From Candidatus Culexmicrobium profundum (GTDB lineage: Archaea; Thermoproteota; Methanomethylicia; Culexarchaeales; Culexmicrobiaceae), in assembly GCA_025061245.1 (NCBI GenBank), contig JANZKD010000011.1, positions 1 to 22,620 on the forward strand: DNA of 22,620 bases, in the 5' to 3' direction. The stretch's first letter is position 1; the number at the start of each line of letters is the position of its first letter. The translations under genes and the position numbers were made by a program. This document shows, one piece after another, positions 1-7,356 of the stretch. The notes beneath the pieces are model-generated. The model saw only the letters and a list, made by a program, of their open reading frames with translations. It made no database searches and was not told where the DNA came from.

Positions 1-1
1 A

Positions 2-187
2 AGAGCACTTGCCACTGAAGGAATTCAAAAGGGGCATATGAAACTTCATGCTAGAAATATAGCTATTATGGCTGGAGCAGTTGGAGATGAAATAGATAAA
101 GTTGTAGATGAGATGGTTAAGATAAGGGTCATAAGACTCGATAAGGCTAAAGAGATTCTCATGAAATTGAGGTCAAGTAAACAGTGA
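2..187 (+). CDS. hmgA: 3' end of class II HMG-CoA reductase (partial)
   Basis: This is the C-terminal 61 codons of a gene entering from the left edge, ending at TGA 185-187. It reads R-A-L-A-T-E-G-I-Q-K-G-H-M followed by K-L-H-A-R-N-I-A and, after a short gap, A-G-A-V-G-D-E-I-D. This is the hallmark end of class II HMG-CoA reductase, as in the Pseudomonas mevalonii enzyme; the His of GHM is the family's catalytic His. Class I enzymes instead end near an S-H-M-x-x-N-R motif, which is absent. The enzyme makes or uses mevalonate, in archaea the precursor of isoprenoid lipids. Most archaea carry class I, so a class II form suggests an old transfer of bacterial origin, as proposed for Archaeoglobus. 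The next gene is convergent, and the 69 bases between them hold nothing else I recognise. Confidence 0.9.
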   Translation, partial: RALATEGIQKGHMKLHARNIAIMAGAVGDEIDKVVDEMVKIRVIRLDKAKEILMKLRSSKQ

Positions 188-256
188 TACTTACTACATT
201 AACTACTGAAAATGAGCTGATAAACTATAAGAGTTACATTTACGTAATCTATTCAA

Positions 257-2032
257 TTAATGCTTAGACATCCATGCATCCATAACTTTATCATAGTATT
301 TAACTTGAATGTATTCAAATTTTTTAGTGAATTGTTTTACTTTATTCTTTATTACTGCTTCAAACTCTTCAATGCTTTTTAATGTGTTTAAATATTCATT
401 AACTGATCTGTCTAAAGATATTTCTTCAAATTTAACTTTAGTTCCTGGTTGTGCTTGTGCTAGAATATCTAGATCGTTCAGAATTACTGTGCCTATAATT
501 GGGTAACCGCCAGTTGTTTGGGCATCGGCCATTAAAACTATTGGATTGCCATCTGGTGGTATTTGTATAGCTCCAGGCATAGTTCCACATGAGATTAATC
601 TGCCCGTGCCTCCATAACTTTCACCTTTCAGCTTAGTTAATCTAAATCCCATTCTGTCAATATAGGGTGTCACTACAAATGTACTGTCAAAGAAGTCTTC
701 AATAATTTCATTTGGAAAATGATCGTCATGCGGTCCCAATATTATTCGTAATTTAATTTCCTTCTTTATAGCTGTTCTAAGCTTATTGGGTGCCTTTCTT
801 GCAGGGTAATCCTTGAGTATGTTTTTATCTCTTATTTTTCCAATACTCATAAAAGTACCATTTTTTAGGGTTCTTCCCATTCCTGCCTTTAGGTAGTGAG
901 ATTTGCTTCCCAATAATGTTGGCTCCTCAATTCCACCTGCAATTGCAATATATGCTACCTGCCCTTTTTCAAATTGTTGAATTATAAGTTCATCGTTTTT
1001 CCTTAATTTTGTTGCTTGATATGTTGGAATTTTCTCGCCATTAACTGTTGCATAGACTTCAGCTCCTGTTATTGCTATAATAATTTCTCTTAATGCCTTC
1101 AATGTTAAACTACTTTGAAATACTTCTATACATGCAGAATTAACATTATTTCCCACTAAGATATTAGCTATCATAAAGGACTTCTTATCAAGTGCTCCTG
1201 AAAATGGTACACCATACTTTCGATAGCCCTTTCTCCCAAGGTCCTGTATTGTAACTCCTGGCCCTGCATTTAGTATTTGTAGTGCAATTTCACCAGTAAT
1301 AACTTCTTTTCTCTCAATGTATTCTTTTCTCTTTAATTTCTCATATTCTTCTTTTGAGATTGGTTTAAATTTTACTAGGTCTCCAGCATTCAGGAGAGTT
1401 GGTTTAGGTGATGTGGGATCAAATAATTTTAGTGGTGTTCTGCCAATAATTCGCCATCCACCTGGACTTTCAATAGGGTATATTCCGGTCTGTTTTCCTG
1501 CAATTCCAACTGAACCAGCTGGAACTCTTAATCTAGGTTTTTCTAATCTAGGAACCGCTATTATATCAGGAACTTCTCCCATATATGTAAATCCTGGAGT
1601 AAATCCAATCATGTACACCAGATATGTTTGGCTGGAGTGAATTTTAATAACCTCTTCAATACTAAGCCCTGAATATTCAGCAATAAATTCAAGATCTGGA
1701 CCAAATTCTCCGCCATATGCAACTGGAATTTCAATAATTCGCCTTTTACCTATAACTTCCTCAACAACTTCACTTTTTAATTCATCTTCAATCTCATTAA
1801 TTAATCCAATTAAATTCTCAACCGAAATCATTTTTGGATCATAATTGACTAGAAGAGTCGTATAAGCTGGAACAAGCTCCCAAATTCCCTTTAATTTTTC
1901 CATTTTTTCTTCCAATTTTTTCTTAAGCGCGAGAACGTAGCTATTTGCCTCTCTGCTAATCTCATCTGCAACTTCAATTAGTATCGCCGTTTCACCCATC
2001 ATTTTTACCTTAAACTTTGAGTATATCGGCAT
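257..2032 (-). CDS. Fused PxpB-PxpC (KipI-KipA, AHS1-AHS2) 5-oxoprolinase-type protein
   Basis: A 591-residue fusion of two families usually encoded separately. Residues about 1-240 are the AHS1/PxpB (KipI) domain: it has the G-F-T-P-G-F-T-Y-M signature, then V-P-A-G-S-V-G-I-A-G-K-Q-T-G and S-P-G-G-W-R-I-I-G-R-T-P. From about residue 250 an AHS2/PxpC (KipA) domain begins with G-P-G-V-T-I-Q-D-L-G-R-K-G and V-P-x-S-G-A-L-D. In bacteria PxpA, PxpB and PxpC together form an ATP-dependent 5-oxoprolinase that opens pyroglutamate to glutamate; related domains occur in urea carboxylase/allophanate systems. No pxpA (LamB/YcsF) gene is visible here. The start is ATG at 2032 with GGAG about eight bases upstream. 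It is divergent from the biotin carrier gene, which may be coincidence or may hint at a biotin-linked role. The family is clear; the substrate is inferred. Confidence 0.85.
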   Translation of the reverse strand: MPIYSKFKVKMMGETAILIEVADEISREANSYVLALKKKLEEKMEKLKGIWELVPAYTTLLVNYDPKMISVENLIGLINEIEDELKSEVVEEVIGKRRIIEIPVAYGGEFGPDLEFIAEYSGLSIEEVIKIHSSQTYLVYMIGFTPGFTYMGEVPDIIAVPRLEKPRLRVPAGSVGIAGKQTGIYPIESPGGWRIIGRTPLKLFDPTSPKPTLLNAGDLVKFKPISKEEYEKLKRKEYIERKEVITGEIALQILNAGPGVTIQDLGRKGYRKYGVPFSGALDKKSFMIANILVGNNVNSACIEVFQSSLTLKALREIIIAITGAEVYATVNGEKIPTYQATKLRKNDELIIQQFEKGQVAYIAIAGGIEEPTLLGSKSHYLKAGMGRTLKNGTFMSIGKIRDKNILKDYPARKAPNKLRTAIKKEIKLRIILGPHDDHFPNEIIEDFFDSTFVVTPYIDRMGFRLTKLKGESYGGTGRLISCGTMPGAIQIPPDGNPIVLMADAQTTGGYPIIGTVILNDLDILAQAQPGTKVKFEEISLDRSVNEYLNTLKSIEEFEAVIKNKVKQFTKKFEYIQVKYYDKVMDAWMSKH

Positions 2033-2074
2033 TAAACTCTCTCCACTAAACTATCAGCCTTTAATAAATTAAGG

Positions 2075-2082
2075 TTATATAA
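2075..2082. promoter_or_regulatory. TATA box in the divergent pxpBC / biotin-carrier promoter region
   Basis: TTATATAA, a palindromic archaeal TATA box, lies in the 82-base gap between two divergent genes. Its centre is about 36 bases before the TTG start at 2115, which gives a short leader carrying the AGGAG at 2104-2108. Read on the other strand it could also serve pxpBC, although TTTATTAAA near 2062-2070 is an alternative for that direction. No transcript data; placement is by pattern and distance only. Confidence 0.45.
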
Positions 2083-2114
2083 GAGTACTCTTTTAAAGCC
2101 ATTAGGAGATTAAA

Positions 2115-2642
2115 TTGAATTATAGTGAGCATGTTGCGCTAAGGATTAAGATAGCAGTTGTACTTGCTGCGGTAAAATTTTGGATGAAATATAAGCATAC
2201 TATAACGCCTGATTTAAAGCTGAGCATTTCAAACAATATTTATCATGTCAAGCTTAATCCAAAAACGGAAAGTGAAATTGAAGTTAAGTTTGATGATGAG
2301 GTTTTTGAAGTAAAATATGAAAATGGAATTTTCAACATACTGCCCCTAGTAAAGGAGAAAAAAGAAGAATTTAAAGTAAAACTTCCTAAAAAAGAAGAGT
2401 TTGCACTCGAGGAAGATGAAGTGTTAATTAGAGCTCAGACTGCTGGAAAGATACTTAAAATTCTAGTTAATGAAGGAGATCTTGTTAGGAAAAATAACGC
2501 TCTCTTAATTATGGAAGCTATGAAGATGGAAATTGAACTTAACTCTCCTCTCACTGGAGTGATAAGAAAAATATTCGTTAAAGTAGGAGATACCGTTAAA
2601 ATTAATGATCCACTGATAATTATCAAACGAAAATCTAGATAA
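2115..2642 (+). CDS. Biotin carboxyl carrier protein (BCCP) subunit
   Basis: A 175-residue protein whose last about 75 residues form a biotinyl domain with the biotinylation motif E-A-M-K-M at residues 134-138 (Lys137 would carry biotin). Residues 106-112 and 145-170 carry the paired half-repeats typical of biotinyl/lipoyl folds. The first about 30 residues are mildly hydrophobic and basic and may be a vestigial OadG-type anchor region. Residues 55-95 are charged, linker-like. It should shuttle carboxybiotin for the carboxyltransferase encoded 59 bases downstream. The start is TTG, chosen because AGGAG (2104-2108) sits six bases upstream. No biotin carboxylase (PycA/AccC) and no membrane decarboxylase subunit (OadB) lie in the window, so whether the system carboxylates pyruvate or decarboxylates oxaloacetate or another acid is not settled here. 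Confidence 0.88.
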   Translation: MNYSEHVALRIKIAVVLAAVKFWMKYKHTITPDLKLSISNNIYHVKLNPKTESEIEVKFDDEVFEVKYENGIFNILPLVKEKKEEFKVKLPKKEEFALEEDEVLIRAQTAGKILKILVNEGDLVRKNNALLIMEAMKMEIELNSPLTGVIRKIFVKVGDTVKINDPLIIIKRKSR

Positions 2643-2701
2643 AAGAAGTTTAGACATTATTATTTACTGTTGCTTAATTGGAGAAATTGCCTGGTGATCT
2701 T

Positions 2702-4114
2702 ATGGTAAAGATAGTTGATTTAACATTAAGGGATGCGCATCAGTCATTGCTTGCAACACGTATGAAGACTGAAGACATGATACCTATTCTCGAGGTGATG
2801 GATGACATCGGCTTTTATGCCTTTGAAATGTGGGGTGGGGCAACCTTTGATGCGCCATTAAGATTCCTAAGGGAAGATCCATGGGAGAGACTAAGAATTA
2901 TTAGGAGCAAAATTAAGAAGACAAAGCTTATGATGCTTCTTAGAGGCCAAAATTTAGTTGGATATCATCACTATCCTGATGATGTGTGCATAAAATTTGT
3001 GGAAAAAGCATTTGAAAATGGAATTGATATATTTCGAATCTTTGATGCGTTAAATGATTTAAGAAATTTGGAGGTGACAGTTAAAACTGCTAAAAAACTT
3101 GGTGCTGAAGTGCAGGTATGTATGGTTTATTCGACAAGCCCTATTCATACTATTAATTACTATGTGGATCTAGCTAAGGAAATTTCAAGTATGGATGTAG
3201 ATTGCATAACTATCAAGGATATGGCTGGAATTTTAGAACCATACACTGCATATAAATTGGTTTCAAGAATTAAGAAAGAGGTGAATTTACCAATTAATGT
3301 TCATTCCCATACAACTGGTGGTTTTGCTCCAATAACTTTAATTAAAGCTGTTGAAGCTGGTGCAGATTTCATAGATTGTGCAGTTTCCTCAATGTCCATG
3401 CATACTTCTCACCCACCTGCAGAAACTATAGCCGTTACCTTGAAAAATACTCCTTACGACCCTAAACTGGATTTAAAATTACTGCTTAAAGTCTCAAGAT
3501 ATTTTTGGAAGGTGAGACAAAAATATAGAGAATTTGATTATGCACTTAGAAATCCTCCTGTTGATGTAAGAGTTATTGAACATCAAATCCCTGGTGGAAT
3601 GTACAGTAATCTTCTAGCACAATTAAGAGAGCAAAAAGCAGAAGACAAACTTATTGAAGTATTAGAAGAAGTTCCACGAGTTAGAAGGGATTTAGGCTGG
3701 CCTCCATTAGTCACCCCTCTCTCACAAATTGTGGGAACACAAGCAGTTGTAAATGTACTATTTGGCAGGTATAAAGTAATAATCAAAGAAGTAAAGGATT
3801 ACGTTAAAGGTTTATATGGCAGGCCACCTGCACCAATAAGCAGTAATATGATGAAAACTATATTAGGCAACGAGAAACCAATATCTTGTAGACCTGCAGA
3901 TCTTCTTAAACCTATACTTAGTAAGATAAAAGAAGAGTTACCAAAAGATTTGATTATAAAGGAAGAGGACTACTTAACTCATGCATTATTCCCTGAGGTA
4001 GCAATGAATTACTTTGAATGGAGAAAGAAATATTTGAAGCGTAAAAGAGAAAGTTTTAAAATTATAGTCGAAGGTGAAGTCTTTAAAGTTTCTGTTGAGG
4101 AACATTTAAAGTAG
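2702..4114 (+). CDS. pycB: Pyruvate carboxylase subunit B / oxaloacetate decarboxylase alpha-type carboxyltransferase
   Basis: A 470-residue carboxyltransferase that moves CO2 between carboxybiotin and a 2-oxoacid (pyruvate/oxaloacetate). It has the DRE-TIM barrel start T-L-R-D-A-H-Q-S-L-L-A-T-R-M, then L-L-R-G-Q-N-L-V-G-Y and F-R-I-F-D-A-L-N-D. The metal/active-site lysine region is T-I-K-D-M-A-G and the metal-binding His pair is V-H-S-H-T-T-G-G. The C-terminal PYC/OADA domain follows, with H-Q-I-P-G-G-M-Y-S-N-L and L-G-W-P-P-L-V-T-P. I chose ATG 2702 over an upstream in-frame TTG at 2678 because a full GGTGATC Shine-Dalgarno ends three bases before it and the family start M-V-K-I-V-D fits. 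The biotin domain is not fused as in many PycB/OadA proteins; it is the gene upstream. The last about 18 residues (F-K-I-I-V-E-G-E-V-F-K-V) look like the first strand of a biotinyl domain, perhaps a relic of fission. Oxaloacetate made here could feed fumarate to the reductase at 11329-13710. Confidence 0.9.
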   Translation: MVKIVDLTLRDAHQSLLATRMKTEDMIPILEVMDDIGFYAFEMWGGATFDAPLRFLREDPWERLRIIRSKIKKTKLMMLLRGQNLVGYHHYPDDVCIKFVEKAFENGIDIFRIFDALNDLRNLEVTVKTAKKLGAEVQVCMVYSTSPIHTINYYVDLAKEISSMDVDCITIKDMAGILEPYTAYKLVSRIKKEVNLPINVHSHTTGGFAPITLIKAVEAGADFIDCAVSSMSMHTSHPPAETIAVTLKNTPYDPKLDLKLLLKVSRYFWKVRQKYREFDYALRNPPVDVRVIEHQIPGGMYSNLLAQLREQKAEDKLIEVLEEVPRVRRDLGWPPLVTPLSQIVGTQAVVNVLFGRYKVIIKEVKDYVKGLYGRPPAPISSNMMKTILGNEKPISCRPADLLKPILSKIKEELPKDLIIKEEDYLTHALFPEVAMNYFEWRKKYLKRKRESFKIIVEGEVFKVSVEEHLK

Positions 4115-4241
4115 ATATTTACTCCAAATATATTTCCTCTCCTTAATTATTTTTAATTGAATTAATAGTTGTTTAGGATTTTCGTAAATTTATTTTAAAT
4201 ACATATATTTAAAAATGGAAATAATCTTAGGAGGCTTAATC

Positions 4242-4249
4242 TTTATATA
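4242..4249 (+). promoter_or_regulatory. TATA box of the four-gene membrane operon; 4115-4311 is otherwise non-coding
   Basis: TTTATATA matches the archaeal box A consensus and predicts a transcription start near 4272, leaving a leader of about 40 bases with GAGGT (4299-4303) before ATG 4312. A second candidate, ATATATTTAAA at 4203-4213, lies further upstream. The rest of this 197-base gap is AT-rich. Its start (about 4124-4155) has T-runs that could terminate the pycB transcript. A 23-codon hydrophobic ORF (4215-4286) overlaps the TATA box and is probably not a gene. Confidence 0.45.
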
Positions 4250-4311
4250 CGTTTTTATGCATAGCATTATTAGCTGGACTGATTAAGATATATTTTTGAG
4301 AGGTTTCCGTA

Positions 4312-5091
4312 ATGTTTCAGTCTGGAAGAATTAGTGGGCTTGTCTATTTACTGATATTGGCAGTATCTGCAATATACTTTATTAAGCGTGGAGAAAAAGG
4401 TAAGATTCCAGAGATACGAAGGGTACCTGGCTTGGATGCTATTGAGGAAGCTATTGGTAGAGCCACAGAAATGGGTAGACCAGTATTCTGCTCCCATGGT
4501 ATAGCCGGCTTATCCGATGCTACTTATGGTCCTCAGACCATTGCTGGATTAAGCGTTTTAGACTATGTAGCCAGGCTATGTGCAAGATATGGTACGAGGC
4601 TAATTGTTCCAGTTAGACAAGTGTCAGTCTATCCAATTGCACGAGAAATTGTAGAAACCGCATATAAAATTGAAGGTAAACCAGAGCAATTCAAACCTGA
4701 AGACATTGTCTATCTATCAGGTTTCCAGTTTGGATACTCATTAGGTTACATGAGTATGATGGAGAGATATAGAGCTGGAGCAAATATAATGGTGGGAGGT
4801 TACTGGGCTGAGTCACTGCAACTTTCAGAGACTGGTGCTAGAGTGGGAGCATTGCAAGTTTCCGGTACAGCAAATACTCATCAAATACCATTCTTCGTCG
4901 TAGCAACAGATTATACATTAATTGGTGAGGAAATTTATGCGGCAGGAGCCTATTTGTCAAGGGATCCAGCAATGGTGGGCAGTATTGTTGCTCAGGATAT
5001 TGGCAAATTTATTGGAGTTATACTAATAATTCTAGGAGTTCTAACCGGTCTAAGTGGAACTAATTATATAGTTCAGCTTTTAGGGATGTGA
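4312..5091 (+). CDS. Membrane protein of unknown function, DUF6754-like
   Basis: A 259-residue protein with a helix at residues about 8-24, a soluble region of about 200 residues, and a second helix at about 232-249. The K-R-G-E-K-G-K stretch after helix 1 suggests, by the positive-inside rule, that the soluble part faces the cytoplasm. It contains conserved-looking runs such as S-H-G-I-A-G-L-S-D-A-T-Y-G (61-73) and G-Y-W-A-E-S-L-Q (163-170), the latter followed by G-T-A-N-T-H-Q-I-P-F-F (185-195). I recall this pattern from the uncharacterised DUF6754 family seen in archaea and Chloroflexota; that match is from memory. No catalytic motif is recognisable. It heads a four-gene operon with gaps of 4, 1 and -4 bases, which implies one complex. 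Its base composition is like that of its neighbours. Confidence 0.75.
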   Translation: MFQSGRISGLVYLLILAVSAIYFIKRGEKGKIPEIRRVPGLDAIEEAIGRATEMGRPVFCSHGIAGLSDATYGPQTIAGLSVLDYVARLCARYGTRLIVPVRQVSVYPIAREIVETAYKIEGKPEQFKPEDIVYLSGFQFGYSLGYMSMMERYRAGANIMVGGYWAESLQLSETGARVGALQVSGTANTHQIPFFVVATDYTLIGEEIYAAGAYLSRDPAMVGSIVAQDIGKFIGVILIILGVLTGLSGTNYIVQLLGM

Positions 5092-5095
5092 TATT

Positions 5096-5749
5096 ATGGC
5101 CTGGTATAAACGTATAGAAATACCGATTTTAATTACAGCTATATGTGCATTGATTCAAATTTTACCCTACTACTTCACTCTAGGACCAGTAGCTGAAGAT
5201 TTTCAATCCAACTTCGTTAACTGGCAAATGGTTGTTGGAACTGGAGCCCTACTTGTAGGTGCCATAGCCATATTACAATTACATATACCTAGAATCATGC
5301 AGAGAAGACCACAATGGGAATATAGCTTAGCACTTCTATTAACCTTTATTATAATGGTAATCTTTGGACTACCAATAAAAGAGGTAGGATTAGGACTAAC
5401 TAATCCTGTTTTCGAATTTCTCTATGGGAACATTCTAACCCCCCTATCAAGTACAATGTATTCTATTCTAGGTTTCTTCATAGCTTCAGCTGCCTATAGA
5501 GCATTCAGAGCAAGAACTTTAGAGGCAACCGTACTACTACTTGCAGGTTCACTTCTAATGCTGAAAAATGCTCCAATTGGTACAGCGTTTTGGCCAGGCT
5601 TCGGTACCATAGGTGATTGGCTATTCAATATTCCAAACATGTCTACACAAAGAGCAATTTACATTGGAGGTGCCTTAGGCGCAATAGTTCTAGGCGTTAG
5701 AACAATAGCGGGATATGAAAAAGGTTACCTTAGAGGCGGAGGTGAATAA
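5096..5749 (+). CDS. Polytopic membrane protein of unknown function (four-gene operon, gene 2)
   Basis: A 217-residue, strongly hydrophobic protein with about five or six predicted membrane helices: roughly residues 8-28, 44-64, 76-96, 118-136, 142-158 and 185-203. The loops are short; the one between helices 2 and 3 is basic (P-R-I-M-Q-R-R-P-Q-W), so it probably lies inside. I do not recognise the family. It starts four bases after the DUF6754-like gene and ends one base before gene 3, so translation is probably coupled. It may be the membrane core on which the soluble domains of genes 1 and 3 assemble, but that is inference from the operon only. Confidence 0.7.
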   Translation: MAWYKRIEIPILITAICALIQILPYYFTLGPVAEDFQSNFVNWQMVVGTGALLVGAIAILQLHIPRIMQRRPQWEYSLALLLTFIIMVIFGLPIKEVGLGLTNPVFEFLYGNILTPLSSTMYSILGFFIASAAYRAFRARTLEATVLLLAGSLLMLKNAPIGTAFWPGFGTIGDWLFNIPNMSTQRAIYIGGALGAIVLGVRTIAGYEKGYLRGGGE

Positions 5750-5750
5750 A

Positions 5751-6599
5751 ATGGTTACACAAGGAGAAACCCTTTGGGACAGGCTTGAAAACATAGACAG
5801 GAGAGTATTATACCTCCTATTGTGGATAGTGGTACTCTCACCGCTAATATCTCCATTAGGATTACCTGTCTCAATAAGTTCAAGCACAGTTAAATACTAT
5901 GAAACCATTGAAAACTTACCTCCAGGATCAATGGTCGTCGTATCCTTTGACTTCGGCTTGTCTGCTTTAGGCGAGTTATATCCAATAGCATTTGCGACAT
6001 TACATCACCTATTTTCAAAATCAGTGAAATTCGCTATAATTGCAACATGGAACGAGGGACCCATAGTTGCTAAGATGATTATTGACAAACTAAAGCCAGA
6101 GGAAACATACAATAAAGTATATGGTGAGGACTGGATATTCCTCGGATGGGCTCCCGGCGGAGAACAAGCAATGGCTGCACTTGGAAGAGATTTCTGGGGA
6201 ACAATTACACTAGATTATCTCTATAAAAAGCCTGTAAGTGAATATTCAATAATGCAGAACTTAAAGTCTGCTGAAGATGTAGATCTTCTCATAAGCTTTG
6301 AGACAGGTACTCCTGGAGCTGATGAATGGGTTAGACAATGGTGGGAGCCATACCGTGTACCCATGCTTGTGGCTTGTATTGGAGTTATGGCACCAACAGT
6401 GGCTCCATATGTTCAAGCTGGTCAAGTCCTAGCTCTACTACCTGGTTTGAGAGCAGGTGCAGAATATGAAAAGCTTCTTAGCAAACCAGGACTTGCAACT
6501 GCAGCTGCAGATGCTATATCTACATCACACATACTGGTGCTAGCGTTCGTAATTATTGGTAACATTGGATATTTAGCTAGGAGGGGGAGAAGGAAATGA
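5751..6599 (+). CDS. Membrane-anchored protein with a large extracytoplasmic domain, unknown function (gene 3)
   Basis: A 282-residue protein. ATG 5751 is preferred to the in-frame ATG at 5715 because a perfect GGAGGTGA sits five bases upstream and the longer form would overlap gene 2 by 35 bases. A helix at residues about 19-38 and a C-terminal helix at about 259-275 followed by R-R-G-R-R-K place both ends inside, so the domain at about 40-255 would be outside. This is opposite to gene 1. The domain has a beta-strand/loop opening (S-M-V-V-V-S-F-D-F-G-L-S-A-L-G-E-L-Y) and A-I-I-A-T-W-N-E-G-P, reminiscent of a Rossmann-like fold. Near residues 185-235 a run F-E-T-G-T-P-G-A-D-E-W is followed by a hydrophobic, Pro/Gly-rich stretch. 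No known catalytic motif is seen. It overlaps gene 4 by four bases (ATGA). Confidence 0.72.
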   Translation: MVTQGETLWDRLENIDRRVLYLLLWIVVLSPLISPLGLPVSISSSTVKYYETIENLPPGSMVVVSFDFGLSALGELYPIAFATLHHLFSKSVKFAIIATWNEGPIVAKMIIDKLKPEETYNKVYGEDWIFLGWAPGGEQAMAALGRDFWGTITLDYLYKKPVSEYSIMQNLKSAEDVDLLISFETGTPGADEWVRQWWEPYRVPMLVACIGVMAPTVAPYVQAGQVLALLPGLRAGAEYEKLLSKPGLATAAADAISTSHILVLAFVIIGNIGYLARRGRRK

Positions 6600-7327
6600 G
6601 TGACTTTACAGCATTTTTTGGAGCTTTCTTAGGCGTCCTATTTACATTGGGTGTTTATAGCTTCCTTTACAGGGAAAATCCATGGTCCAGACTTGCAGAA
6701 CACGTATTCATAGGTTCTGCTATTGGATATGGTATTGCATTTGACTTAGATTGGTTAAGAAGTCAGTGGGAAGGAAGATGGTCACTTTCACCAGAAGGAA
6801 CAATGGCATTTGCCTTTGCTTTACTTTTAGGCTTATTATGGTATTTCAGATTCTCTAGAAAATACTTCTGGCTCTATAGGATTCCATTGGCTATTGTAAC
6901 TGGAACAGGATTAGGATTAGCATTTAGAACAGTAGTCTTCGCACAGCTTTTAACACAAATCAAGGCAACTGCAGGTGTTCAATTAATAGGTGTGGATGCT
7001 TGGTCGGCTTTCAATAATCTACTCTCTGCAATAATGGTTGTATGTGTACTCTTGTACTTTACCTTTACAGTTAAACAAACACATCCTGTCTGGAAGCCTG
7101 TTAATACTATTGCAAGATATACGATGATGGCTGGCTTCGGTGCAGCGTACGGTTATACTGTGCTTACTAGAATGTCACTCTACATTGGTAGATGTCAATT
7201 CCTATTAGGTATTCCACCATATGCCCCTGAAAACGTAACATTCTTCCCATGGATTGCACTACTAATCCTAGCTAGCCTTATAGGCTATGATTTCTATGTT
7301 AAGAGCAAAACTGCAGTGAAACCTTAA
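6596..7327 (+). CDS. Polytopic membrane protein of unknown function (four-gene operon, gene 4)
   Basis: A 243-residue protein with about seven hydrophobic segments (roughly 5-24, 38-55, 69-86, 94-112, 132-156, 170-188 and 215-232). The start is fixed by a purine-rich GGAGGGGGAGAAGGA and a four-base overlap (ATGA) with the preceding stop. It has no cofactor or transport signature I know. Conserved-looking charged spots between helices include D-L-D-W-L-R-S-Q-W-E-G-R-W and S-R-K-Y-F-W-L-Y-R. As the last gene of the operon it is followed at once by a T-rich stretch and then by the convergent nucleotidylyltransferase gene. Together with gene 2 it gives the putative complex about a dozen membrane helices. 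Confidence 0.7.
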   Translation: MSDFTAFFGAFLGVLFTLGVYSFLYRENPWSRLAEHVFIGSAIGYGIAFDLDWLRSQWEGRWSLSPEGTMAFAFALLLGLLWYFRFSRKYFWLYRIPLAIVTGTGLGLAFRTVVFAQLLTQIKATAGVQLIGVDAWSAFNNLLSAIMVVCVLLYFTFTVKQTHPVWKPVNTIARYTMMAGFGAAYGYTVLTRMSLYIGRCQFLLGIPPYAPENVTFFPWIALLILASLIGYDFYVKSKTAVKP

Positions 7328-7330
7328 ATT

Positions 7331-7355
7331 CCATCTTTTATTTATTATTGTTTAT
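7331..7355 (+). terminator. T-rich transcription end of the four-gene membrane operon
   Basis: The 29-base gap between convergent genes is almost pure T/A on the plus strand, with repeated TTTT, TTTA and TTT runs and no hairpin. That is the usual form of an archaeal intrinsic terminator. Assignment is by position and composition. Confidence 0.45.
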
Positions 7356-7356
7356 T

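Noticed and set aside
4215..4286. A 23-codon hydrophobic ORF (M-E-I-I-L-G-G-L-I-F...) before the four-gene operon, with AGGAGG inside it
   Set aside because: It covers the best TATA box of the operon, has no ribosome site of its own, and the internal AGGAGG has no start codon at a suitable distance.
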